Positions 32,050 through 40,387 of a stretch of 64,000 nt of DNA are shown piece after piece (the first letter of the stretch is position 1; every line of letters begins with the position of its first letter). The stretch is from CAZKBP01 sp964551015. Its GTDB lineage: Bacteria > Bacteroidota > Bacteroidia > Cytophagales > Microscillaceae. The notes below the pieces were generated by a model. It did no database searches, was not told the DNA's origin, and saw only the letters and a list, made by a program, of their open reading frames with translations. The DNA lies in contig CAZKBP010000013.1 of the NCBI GenBank assembly GCA_964551015.1, positions 62,001 through 126,000 of the forward strand, in the 5' to 3' direction. The position numbers were made by a program, and so were the translations under genes.

Positions 32050-34944
32050 TTAGAGCAAATTTGTTTTTACAGAATTCAAGTTAGGGATTTGCACGAAGAA
32101 AGTGGTTCCTTGCCCTACTCTGGACTCTACCTGAATACTACCTTCTAATTTGTCAATGGTTTGCTTGACGATGTACATTCCCAAACCAGAGCCGTCTGAT
32201 TTTTCTGTGGCGCGAAAAAACATATCAAAGATCTTGTCCAAATATTCTCTGGGAATACCAATGCCATTATCAGCAAACTCGATGCGAGCCATTTCCTTAT
32301 CTACCTTGATATTAATTTTAAGATAATTATGATCTGATTTGGGGTTGAGGTATTTGTAAGCATTCGAGATAATATTACTAAAAATAATTCTTAGGCGGAG
32401 CAAGTCTGAGCGAAAAGTAACTCGATGCGCAATGTTAATTTCGGTACGTATTCTTTTGAAACTATCCAAGAACTCTAAATCTGCCAAGCAATTCTCGACT
32501 AATTCGTGGAAATCAATGGCTTCTAATTGAATTTGGGTGCGATTGGCTTTGGCATAATTGAGCATGGATTTCACAAAATCATCTAGCTTGAGTACCCGAT
32601 TCTCGATATGATTGACATACTCGATCACAGCGTTGGGTTCGTTTTCCAATTTAATCAGATTTACTAAACCTAAAATCGTGCTCAAGGGCGATCTTAGATC
32701 ATGAGAAATTTTATAGACCAATTGATCTAGCTCAAAGTTTCGGTCAGACAACTCCGTCAAAGCTCGCTGGAGGATATCCTGATTGGCAATGAGCTTTTCG
32801 TTAGATGAGTTGAGTTCTTCTTCGGCACGCTTGCGCTCGGTAATATCCTGTGCCATGGTAACAATGTAGCGAGGCACATCAGACTCATCACGGAGCAGTA
32901 CGTGGCTCACAGAAACCCACTTCTGATGTCCATCCTGATGTTTGGCTCTGATCTCGGTAGAATTCATTTCTTCTTGGAGCAGTCTGGCCTTGTTGGCGGC
33001 CAAAAGCAACAAATCATCTGGGTGGGCTAGGGCTTTGAGCGGTTCTGGTTCTAGAGATTGTAATACTTGCTGAGGGTAGCCCAGAATATCTGCCAATTTG
33101 TAGTTAGAGAAGACTACACTTTCATTGGTCAGGTCAAAGGTATTGAGTTCGGCGGGGATGGCTTTGGCAATGCCTTCGATGAGGGTTTGGCTCTCTAGCA
33201 GTTTCTCGAGGGTATGTTGGATGTTCTCTCTCTGCAAAAGTAGTCGTTCGTTGTTGCGCTTCAGATTTTCTTCTTTGCGTGCTAGTTCTTTATTCTGCTC
33301 AATGAGTCTATCGTTGAGCTGCTTGAGCGCTTCCTCGGCTTTTTTGAGTTCGGTAATATCTTGATTAATGGTAATGAACTGGTTGGGGTTGTCTTTGTCG
33401 AGGGGGACGGTGGTGATGAGCATGGTCTTGTAATAGCCCTCTTGGTGCCTTAGACGTGCCTTAAGACTATTAATTTCTTTTCCTTGTTTCAGTTGTTCAC
33501 GAGCGTAGGCCAGGCTAGCTTGGTCTTCTGGGTGAATCAACTGCTCCACGGGGTCGCTCATCTCGGCAAAGCGCTGTGCATCATAGCCCAAAATGAGGGC
33601 TAGCTTGTGATTGGAAAAAAGATTTTTGTTTTGTTCGGCATCGTAAGCATTCAGCTCGGCGGGAAGAGCACGGGCGATGCCTTCGATGAGCTGTTTTTTA
33701 TCTGAGAGTTCTTGAATCGCTTGCTGGAGTCTGAGTTGTTGAGCTAATAATTTTTGGTTGCCGAGTGAGAGTTTTTTCTCCTGTACCATAAGCTCTCGGT
33801 TGCGAATAATGAGCTTATAATTCAGCTTTTGCATTTCTTCGTCTGCCTGTTTCTTCTCGGTAATATCTCTGGCCGAAGCATACACAATTCCTTTCTCCAC
33901 GATGGGTTGGGCTTTCCAACTAAACCAGCGAAAAGAACCATCTTGGTGCAGGAAGCGATTATTGAGATGCGAGAGGGAGATTCCTTTTTTGAGGTGTGCC
34001 CATTGATTCAAAGTATTTTTTACATCATCAGGATGCACAAAGTCTGTAAAAGGTCGGGAGGTCATTTCCTCTTTGTCATAGCCCAATACTCTTTCCCAGG
34101 AGGCATTGAGTTCTATGAAATATCCTTCCAAATCTGCAATCACGAATAGGTCTTCACTAATGGCAAAAAATTTAGTAGCATTGACCTCGGCTTCCTTCAA
34201 TTTGGTTACATCCCGAGCGATGGTAATCAAATGGACGGGTTCGGACTTCTCATCGTGCTTGAGGTCAATGGAAGTAAAATAAATCCATTTGTAATGCCCT
34301 GTTCGGTGGCGAAGCCGAATTTCGTAGTCATAAATATGGGTTTCTTGATTGTGTAGGATCGCTTCTCGGGAGGCTTTGAATCTTTCCAAGTCTTCGGGGT
34401 GGATAATCGATTGCATCCAATCTTCGCCCAGTGCTTTAAACTCTTCTGAGGAGTAGCCCAATTTCTCGGCGAGTTGTTGATTAGAGAAGGGATATCTTTC
34501 TTTTTCTACGTCGGCCAGCGGCTTATCTTCTACGGCTACTTCTGCTTGCTGGTTTCCGGTGAAAGTTTTTTCAAAAAAATGCTTAGGCAGTGGATCTGTA
34601 AAATTTGCGTCTTCCTCTTCCGGGGCAGAGCTAGCCCAGATGGCATGGGTGAGCAGCGTAAATACGGCGTATCCGTGTTCATCTTGAACCATCTGCCACT
34701 CATTTTTCAGATTTGGTTTGAAAACCAGTGCGTGTCTCTGCTCGGTATTTGCTAGGTAGGTTTCTTGAAATTTTTTTTGAGCATACGCTGCCAAAAACGC
34801 ATCACAATTTTGCCCCAACAATTGCTCGCGCCCCCAGCCTGTGTACTGCTCGAAAGCAGTATTGACGGCACGAAAGATTCCCCTTTGATCCAGTACAAAG
34901 ATTGGTGTAGAAATTTGCTCGAATATGCTCTTGTAATCCATCAT
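32050..34944 (-). CDS. Cytosolic histidine kinase with five PAS domains
   Basis: A protein of 964 residues with no transmembrane segment. Five PAS domains come in order: one from residue 3 with FVLDQRGIF, one near 148, one near 260 with VIADLEGYF, and two near 420 and 590 that follow nearly identical linkers (LIEGIARALPAELN and LIEGIAKAIPAELN). PAC-like RDITE motifs end several of them. The HisKA has phosphoacceptor ISHDLRSPLS (about residue 745), and the HATPase has YLNPKSDHN, DNGIGIP and GSGLGMYIV. The pair of repeats suggests internal duplication. There is no response regulator nearby, so it signals to an unlinked partner. Confidence 0.95.
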   Translation of the reverse strand: MMDYKSIFEQISTPIFVLDQRGIFRAVNTAFEQYTGWGREQLLGQNCDAFLAAYAQKKFQETYLANTEQRHALVFKPNLKNEWQMVQDEHGYAVFTLLTHAIWASSAPEEEDANFTDPLPKHFFEKTFTGNQQAEVAVEDKPLADVEKERYPFSNQQLAEKLGYSSEEFKALGEDWMQSIIHPEDLERFKASREAILHNQETHIYDYEIRLRHRTGHYKWIYFTSIDLKHDEKSEPVHLITIARDVTKLKEAEVNATKFFAISEDLFVIADLEGYFIELNASWERVLGYDKEEMTSRPFTDFVHPDDVKNTLNQWAHLKKGISLSHLNNRFLHQDGSFRWFSWKAQPIVEKGIVYASARDITEKKQADEEMQKLNYKLIIRNRELMVQEKKLSLGNQKLLAQQLRLQQAIQELSDKKQLIEGIARALPAELNAYDAEQNKNLFSNHKLALILGYDAQRFAEMSDPVEQLIHPEDQASLAYAREQLKQGKEINSLKARLRHQEGYYKTMLITTVPLDKDNPNQFITINQDITELKKAEEALKQLNDRLIEQNKELARKEENLKRNNERLLLQRENIQHTLEKLLESQTLIEGIAKAIPAELNTFDLTNESVVFSNYKLADILGYPQQVLQSLEPEPLKALAHPDDLLLLAANKARLLQEEMNSTEIRAKHQDGHQKWVSVSHVLLRDESDVPRYIVTMAQDITERKRAEEELNSSNEKLIANQDILQRALTELSDRNFELDQLVYKISHDLRSPLSTILGLVNLIKLENEPNAVIEYVNHIENRVLKLDDFVKSMLNYAKANRTQIQLEAIDFHELVENCLADLEFLDSFKRIRTEINIAHRVTFRSDLLRLRIIFSNIISNAYKYLNPKSDHNYLKINIKVDKEMARIEFADNGIGIPREYLDKIFDMFFRATEKSDGSGLGMYIVKQTIDKLEGSIQVESRVGQGTTFFVQIPNLNSVKTNLL

Positions 34945-35047
34945 GCACCGCGATGTTGAATGGGCTTGGTTCTTGATTTTGAAAGACTCACTTGCCTAAT
35001 CGCAACAAATATACCACTCTCTTTTGATTCAAAAATTTCACTTGTAA

Positions 35048-37135
35048 TTAATATTCACGAGGGTGATACACTTTTTTAGCTTTTTTGAGCACTTGTTCTT
35101 TATTTAAAGTCATTCCTTTTAGCTTTTGTTGCGTGTAATACTCCATTTGATCGGTATAGTGAGGGCTTTTTGCACGATTAGCAGCTCCGTAGGCGTTGAT
35201 CGTTTCTATTTCTGGCCCCTCCGCCCCAAAACGAACCAGCTCAATATAAGATTCCCCTTGATAAGTCTTGAAACGTCCTTTCTTGTACTCCTGGGCATAC
35301 ATAGCAGCCAGCACATCACGGCTTCCGGCCATGGGTAAATTTTGATTTCCTCGAACGTGCCTTTGAATATCCCCGAGGGGCACGTTTTTTTTGCCAAAGT
35401 ATTTTCGTAAATGCTTGTCTACGGCTCTTAAGGCCGTAATCATTTCTTGTTCCTCGAGTTGGTTCGCTTGTTCTAGACGTCCTTCTTCTTTTAGCTGTTC
35501 GCCTAGATATTTGAGGAAAAGCATAAAAACGCCCGCTCCCCTGCTCTCTACGTTATTCTTGCGATCCCAAGTCTGGAGTTGCTTCAAAATTTCGGACAAA
35601 TCGGGGTATTTTTCTACATTTAAATTAAAAACCTCCTCTATATTTTGAGCAAAAGGAAAAACAATAGGTTTAGGATAGGTCAAATCATATTTGATGCGTT
35701 TAAAATCTTCATAGCTTATTTTGTCCTCCTGCTCCATCAAAGCTTGAAAACGATGACTACGGTTGTTATCACCAAGCAAATAACCCATCGTGGGGTCATA
35801 ATTTTTGGCTTGGGGGTTATCTTCGGGTGCGGTAGCGTGAAAAGGCGTATTATTCGTGTTATACACATAGCCAGCCTGAGGATTGCTCACTTGGGGTAGC
35901 TCGGCTCGAGGATGATAACGAGCCTCCCAGAGTGTGGCTTGCGTGTTTCCTGGCAGTACTTGATCCCATTGATACTGAGGGTCGCGGTAAGGGATGATGC
36001 CATTACTAAGATAATAAATATTATCTTCTCGGTCGGCATAGACGATATTAAAGCAAGGCAGGGCTTGCATATCCAAGGCGGCCTGAAACTCTTCGAAATT
36101 GCGAGCCTTATTCATTCGGTATTGTTGCTCGGGAGCACGAATGCTCATGTTAGCGGGAAAGCGCAAAGAGTAATAATGACCATCTTTTTCCAAAGTGGCT
36201 CCATATTTACTCCAATAGAAGGTAAATTTTTTCCCGAATTTGAACGGGCCTACTTTTACTTTAATTTTCACGGGCCTTTCTTCCAAAGTGAGCCATTCTC
36301 CCTCCCACTCGTAGCGGAGCGGGTCGCTCGGATGCATTTTGAGCTTATATACATCTGTGAAGTCAGGACGATTGACGGTATGCGCCCAGCCCAGATATGG
36401 GTTTACCCCGTGGCCAATACTCAGAAATCCAGGCAAAGTTCCACCCAAAATATTCCAACCTTCTTCACTACAAAGATGAGCCTCGTACCAAGAGAAGGGG
36501 CCTTCTAAGGGTTGATGCGAGTTGATGGCTAAGTAGGTTTTACCGTCGGTAGTTTTGCGACGACTAACGGCAATTCCATTGGAGCCGTATTCTAATTGTG
36601 CTTCTTCTTGTTGAATGCGTCCTTCAAAAATTTTTTCAAGCTCTTTGGGCATGCCTGTGAATAAACAGAAGCCCAGCGTATAAGATTTTACCAAATCTTT
36701 TTCAGTAATGGGAAATAAATCTTTGAGCGCAACTTCTTTACGGTGACTGCTCGCATAGGCATTGAGACCTTGGGTATAACCCCTTAATACTTTCTGGAAG
36801 TCGGCAGAAAAGGCACCCTCGTGATAAGCCGTATCTACCAACTCTTGCAGACCGATCAAATGCATAATCACATCCATCACGGCTCCTTCTTTGCCTTTCA
36901 CCTCGGCCAAACGCCCCTTGGCGGCTAATAAATGCTCCTGAACTGAGGCGAAATCATCTTCGGCATTGGCCCAAGCCAAACCATAGGCTACTTCTGCATC
37001 GCTTGGGGCAAAAATATGAGGCACGCCCCACGCATCACGTGCAATTTGAATCCGCTCGGGATCAATTTGTGCAAACGAGGTATGCGCATATAGCAAAATG
37101 CCGATGATTATATGAAAAAGGCGGACTAGGGACAT
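35048..37135 (-). CDS. Penicillin-acylase-family N-terminal nucleophile hydrolase (S45)
   Basis: A protein of 695 residues. A signal peptide (IIIGILLYAHTSFA) shows export to the periplasm. The precursor has the usual order: alpha-chain motif RDAWGVPHIFAPSDAEVAYGL with EDDF, a spacer, then the autoprocessing site EYGSNGIAVS where Ser185 becomes the N-terminal nucleophile. Later come GHGVNPYLGWAHTVNRPDFTDVY and NVESRGAGVFMLF. Members hydrolyse penicillin G, N-acyl-homoserine lactones or other amides; the substrate cannot be told. Here the spacer before Ser185 is short and the alpha chain is about 160 residues. Confidence 0.93.
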   Translation of the reverse strand: MSLVRLFHIIIGILLYAHTSFAQIDPERIQIARDAWGVPHIFAPSDAEVAYGLAWANAEDDFASVQEHLLAAKGRLAEVKGKEGAVMDVIMHLIGLQELVDTAYHEGAFSADFQKVLRGYTQGLNAYASSHRKEVALKDLFPITEKDLVKSYTLGFCLFTGMPKELEKIFEGRIQQEEAQLEYGSNGIAVSRRKTTDGKTYLAINSHQPLEGPFSWYEAHLCSEEGWNILGGTLPGFLSIGHGVNPYLGWAHTVNRPDFTDVYKLKMHPSDPLRYEWEGEWLTLEERPVKIKVKVGPFKFGKKFTFYWSKYGATLEKDGHYYSLRFPANMSIRAPEQQYRMNKARNFEEFQAALDMQALPCFNIVYADREDNIYYLSNGIIPYRDPQYQWDQVLPGNTQATLWEARYHPRAELPQVSNPQAGYVYNTNNTPFHATAPEDNPQAKNYDPTMGYLLGDNNRSHRFQALMEQEDKISYEDFKRIKYDLTYPKPIVFPFAQNIEEVFNLNVEKYPDLSEILKQLQTWDRKNNVESRGAGVFMLFLKYLGEQLKEEGRLEQANQLEEQEMITALRAVDKHLRKYFGKKNVPLGDIQRHVRGNQNLPMAGSRDVLAAMYAQEYKKGRFKTYQGESYIELVRFGAEGPEIETINAYGAANRAKSPHYTDQMEYYTQQKLKGMTLNKEQVLKKAKKVYHPREY

Positions 37136-37331
37136 AAATTTAGAATAAAAGCTTGGGTTTGAGAGAAATTTTCTTTGCTTTCGCTAATTACGAATATGAA
37201 TGGGGCTGTAATAGGTTTCTAACAATTATCAAAAATACAAAAAAGCTGCTCATAAAAAAATTAAGTAGGTACTGTAGCGTTTTGCAGCCAAGCTACGTGA
37301 GGGTTATAAATCCATAAATTTTAACCTAATC

Positions 37332-38261
37332 ATGAAAAACCATTTTTTATTTTATCTACTTTTCTTACTGATTTTGCTAAATGCTTGCGAACAATCAGAT
37401 TTAGACCCAGCCGAGCAGGACTCTAAAAAAGCCGAGACCGTTCTGAATCAGCAAATCTATGATGAAACCTTGGCCAAACGAGGAAACGCCGAAGGTAGTG
37501 ATCCTTTTGAGATTCTTAAGGTAAGCCAGCGAGGTAACCAACTCTATGTGAAGGTAAGCTATAGCGGAGGCTGCGAAGAGCATCTCTTTCAGGCCATTTG
37601 GAATGGAGTAGCTCTTTTCACGGAGCCTCCGACTGTCCCCATTCTGCTCACCCACGATGACCAAGACGATATGTGCGATGCAATTTTACAAGAAACCATT
37701 CAGATTGATTTAAATGCCTTATTGGGTAGCGAACTCACCAGTGGTCCACTGATTATCTCGTTGATGAATGGTTCTTCGGAGCAGACGATTAATATTTCCA
37801 CAGAATTTGCTTGTGGGGAATTGGTCCAGGGTACATTAAAAAACCTGACGGGCCTGGATGGTTGTGGTTTTGTGATTGACCTAGAAAATGGAAGCCGCTT
37901 AGAACCCGAATCTTTTCCAACAGGGTTTGACCCTCAGGACGGAGAGCAGGTCAAATTTTCTTACACAGCTCTAGATCAAGCGAGTATTTGTATGACGGGG
38001 CAGCCTGTCAAAATCCACTGTATTTATTCTCAGTGTGAAGATGGCGAGAAGGGAGTACTCAAAGACTTGACGGGTTTGGATGGCTGTGGTTTCGTGATTG
38101 ACCTAGAGGACGGACGGAGAATAGAGCCCCTTGGCTTTCCCGAAGGTTTTACGCCAATTGATGGAAAAGGCGTACGTGTGGCTTTTCAGCTAGTCGACCA
38201 AGCCAGCATCTGTATGAGTGGAGAAATCGTAGAAATTGCTTGTATTTCTTTTCTTAATTAA
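37332..38261 (+). CDS. Lipoprotein with a duplicated cysteine-containing domain
   Basis: A protein of 309 residues. The lipobox LLNAC marks Cys19. Residues 20-160 are unassigned. Residues 167-231 and 241-305 are copies of one domain at a 74-residue period. Both share LTGLDGCGFVIDLE, EP..FP.GF.P.DG and DQASICM.G...I.CI, with three cysteines in each copy at matching places. I do not recognise the domain. It sits just upstream of the ECF sigma factor on the same strand, but the 89-base gap does not prove an operon. Confidence 0.75.
   Translation: MKNHFLFYLLFLLILLNACEQSDLDPAEQDSKKAETVLNQQIYDETLAKRGNAEGSDPFEILKVSQRGNQLYVKVSYSGGCEEHLFQAIWNGVALFTEPPTVPILLTHDDQDDMCDAILQETIQIDLNALLGSELTSGPLIISLMNGSSEQTINISTEFACGELVQGTLKNLTGLDGCGFVIDLENGSRLEPESFPTGFDPQDGEQVKFSYTALDQASICMTGQPVKIHCIYSQCEDGEKGVLKDLTGLDGCGFVIDLEDGRRIEPLGFPEGFTPIDGKGVRVAFQLVDQASICMSGEIVEIACISFLN
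37830..38246 (+). repeat. Tandem intragenic duplication in the lipoprotein
   Basis: Two coding repeats (37830-38024 and 38052-38246) are clearly similar also at the DNA level, for example GATTGACCTAGA in both. The divergence suggests an old duplication. Confidence 0.7.
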
Positions 38262-38350
38262 GCATTTCGTGAGCATTTTTCTCGAGTAAGGACAAGTAGT
38301 GCTTTTGCTTGTTCTTGCTCTGCTTTTCATCATTTTTCTTAAATGTAGTC

Positions 38351-38914
38351 GTGCACCTAGAAACAGAAACGGAATTACATATCATTCGTCAGTGCAAAAC
38401 TGGAAAGCTCAAATACCAAGAAAAGCTTTATCGGCATTTCTATGGCTACGCGATGAGTATTGGTTTGCGCTATGCCCACGACCAGGAAGAAGCACTAGAA
38501 ATCGTGAATGATAGTTTCTTGAAGGTTTTTCATAAAATCGCTCAACACGATGAACAGCGTTCTTTCAAAGCTTGGTTACGAAAAATTATTATCAATACCG
38601 CCATAGACTATCATCGCAAGCACGCTAAGTACCACCAACAGTTGGACATCGCCCAAGCTGAGCAAGAGAGTGATTCCGTGAGTATTATTGATAAAATGAG
38701 TGCAGAAGAAATTTTAGCTTTAATTCAAGAACTTCCGCAAACGCTTCGTCTCGTGTTTAATCTCTACGAAATAGAAGGTTACGCACACCGAGAGATTGCC
38801 ACGCTCTTGAAAATCCCCGAAAATAGCTCTCGAACTTACCTGACCCGAGCGAAAAGACAATTGAGAGTTTTGGTAGAACAATATTTTTCTAAGGACTATG
38901 AAAGAGCAGTTTGA
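38351..38914 (+). CDS. ECF-type RNA polymerase sigma factor
   Basis: The start is taken as GTG at 38351 (HLETETELHIIRQC), giving 187 residues; a TTG 42 bases upstream opens a hydrophobic, non-coding-looking extension. Region 2 shows AMSIGLRYAHDQEEALEIVNDSFLKVF, then FKAWLRKIIINTAIDYHRK. Region 4 shows LIQELPQTLRLVFNLYEIEGYAHREIA with SSRTYLTRAKRQLR. This is a Bacteroidota ECF sigma of the kind encoded beside membrane anti-sigma/beta-barrel proteins. It overlaps the next gene by 17 bases. Confidence 0.92.
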   Translation: MHLETETELHIIRQCKTGKLKYQEKLYRHFYGYAMSIGLRYAHDQEEALEIVNDSFLKVFHKIAQHDEQRSFKAWLRKIIINTAIDYHRKHAKYHQQLDIAQAEQESDSVSIIDKMSAEEILALIQELPQTLRLVFNLYEIEGYAHREIATLLKIPENSSRTYLTRAKRQLRVLVEQYFSKDYERAV

Positions 38915-40190
38915 AGAAAAATTAAAAAATAAAATCAAAGCATTAGCAGAAGTGGAGCCTTCGCTGCCCGTGGAAATGGGTTGGAAGGATATGAAAAAAC
39001 GCTTGGAGCGAAAAAAACGCCGAGTAGTATTGATCGCTTATGCTTATCGGGGGGCAGCGGCTATTTTCTTAATTGCGCTACTCTACGGGGTTTATACTTA
39101 TCTTCCCCTTTCTCCCCAACAAGAGGTTTCCCAATCAAATAACCATGAAAAAACTAGAAATCCATTCTTCAAAAACCTATTATCTGAAAAGAAAAAAGAG
39201 GAAGATCGTCTTGAAAATGCAGAAGCTGCTCCCGTGCCTAAGTCCAACACAGCCACCAAATCAGGGCAGACTTTTCCTGAACAGGTTCATGCTCCTACTC
39301 AGTCTTCTGTAATAGCACAAAACTCACTGGAAAAAACTGCTAAGAAGGTTTTTGAAACGAAAAGAAATGAATTCGCCTTCTCTAAAATTACTCCCGACCA
39401 ACGAGGGTTGCGACCTAAACTCACCATACCATCTGCCCAACTCTTGGCCGCGGATAGCAGTCAGCAAAACCAACGAATGAGCATCGCTGCCTATCTCAGC
39501 GACGTATTGCCCGAAGAAGCAAACGCCAAGTCAGCTTCGCAAATCGGTGTCCGTGTTGGTGTGGCACTTTCTTCTCTGAAAAACTTCACCGAAAATCAAT
39601 CATCCAGCCCGGTCAATTGGGGAGGAGGGTTTAGTTCGCAGCTTGCCTTGGATCGGCACTGGAGTATCGGAAGTGGTCTCTTGCTGACACAGCAAGCTTT
39701 GGCACTTGAAAACGACACAGAAGGAGCTAACCTAGAAGATTCAGGGCCAGATAACAACCGCAGGCTAGAGTCTACAGACGTTGATTTATTGAGCTTGGAT
39801 ATTCCGATCAATGTGCAATACCAGTTCAATCTTCCCAAGCAGCAGTCCTTGCGATTGGCGGTGGGTTTTTCGTCTTTGCTTCACGTAAGGGAAAGAATCA
39901 CAGAAAATTATCGGGAAAAACAAATCTCTTTCAGTTTCAATGATGACAGCGGCCTTTTCCTAGCAGAGGAATCTAGTATTTTAGTAGAAGAACCGCTTAG
40001 TAATCAGCGTTGGCAACAGTTTGATTTTGCTCGCTTGCTTAATTTTTCGGTAGCTTATGAATATCCCTTGAATTCAAAATTATTTGTACAATTAGAGCCT
40101 TACCTACAGTATCCCTTAGGAGATTTGACCAGCCAAGGACTCAAATTTGGTTCAGGTGGCATGCGTCTGCGGTTGTATTTTGGGAAATAG
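38898..40190 (+). CDS. Anti-sigma-like inner-membrane anchor fused to a beta-barrel domain
   Basis: A protein of 430 residues. The N-terminus (1-38, Lys/Glu-rich helical) is cytosolic and could bind the sigma factor. One hydrophobic segment lies at about residues 41-66 (VVLIAYAYRGAAAIFLIALLYGVYTYL). Then comes a long low-complexity periplasmic part with KKEEDRLENAEAAPVPKS. The last 230 residues resemble an OmpA/PorT-like outer-membrane barrel with alternating pattern and a strand-like ending LRLYF. Such inner-to-outer membrane spans occur next to ECF sigmas in Bacteroidota and are assumed to act as sensors. The overlap with the sigma gene supports a pair. Confidence 0.8.
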   Translation: MKEQFEEKLKNKIKALAEVEPSLPVEMGWKDMKKRLERKKRRVVLIAYAYRGAAAIFLIALLYGVYTYLPLSPQQEVSQSNNHEKTRNPFFKNLLSEKKKEEDRLENAEAAPVPKSNTATKSGQTFPEQVHAPTQSSVIAQNSLEKTAKKVFETKRNEFAFSKITPDQRGLRPKLTIPSAQLLAADSSQQNQRMSIAAYLSDVLPEEANAKSASQIGVRVGVALSSLKNFTENQSSSPVNWGGGFSSQLALDRHWSIGSGLLLTQQALALENDTEGANLEDSGPDNNRRLESTDVDLLSLDIPINVQYQFNLPKQQSLRLAVGFSSLLHVRERITENYREKQISFSFNDDSGLFLAEESSILVEEPLSNQRWQQFDFARLLNFSVAYEYPLNSKLFVQLEPYLQYPLGDLTSQGLKFGSGGMRLRLYFGK

Positions 40191-40386
40191 GAAGTTAGAA
40201 GCTAGGAGCTAGAAGTTAGGAGTCAGGAGCTAGAATTTAGGAGTCAGAAGCTAGAATTTAGGAGTCAGAAGTCAGGAGCTATTATAAAGCTCAGTGTTGC
40301 GTATAAGATCATGAAACAACTAACTATATTTCAGGAGAATACAAACATATTAGCTCCTAAATTCTAGCTCCTCGCTCCTAAACTCT
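40191..40386. repeat. Degenerate interspersed repeat, copy 2
   Basis: A left arm (40191-40280) is built of loose units of the form TAGGAGYYAGAA. An 18-base perfect inverted repeat pairs 40226-40243 (GGAGCTAGAATTTAGGAG) with 40354-40371. The centre holds GCTATTATAAA at 40278-40288, identical to that at 9863-9873. It lies between converging genes. Confidence 0.65.
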
Positions 40387-40387
40387 C

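Noticed and set aside
38309..38350. Extended N-terminus of the ECF sigma factor
   Set aside because: The TTG start adds a hydrophobic stretch unlike any sigma factor; GTG at 38351 fits the region 2 start.
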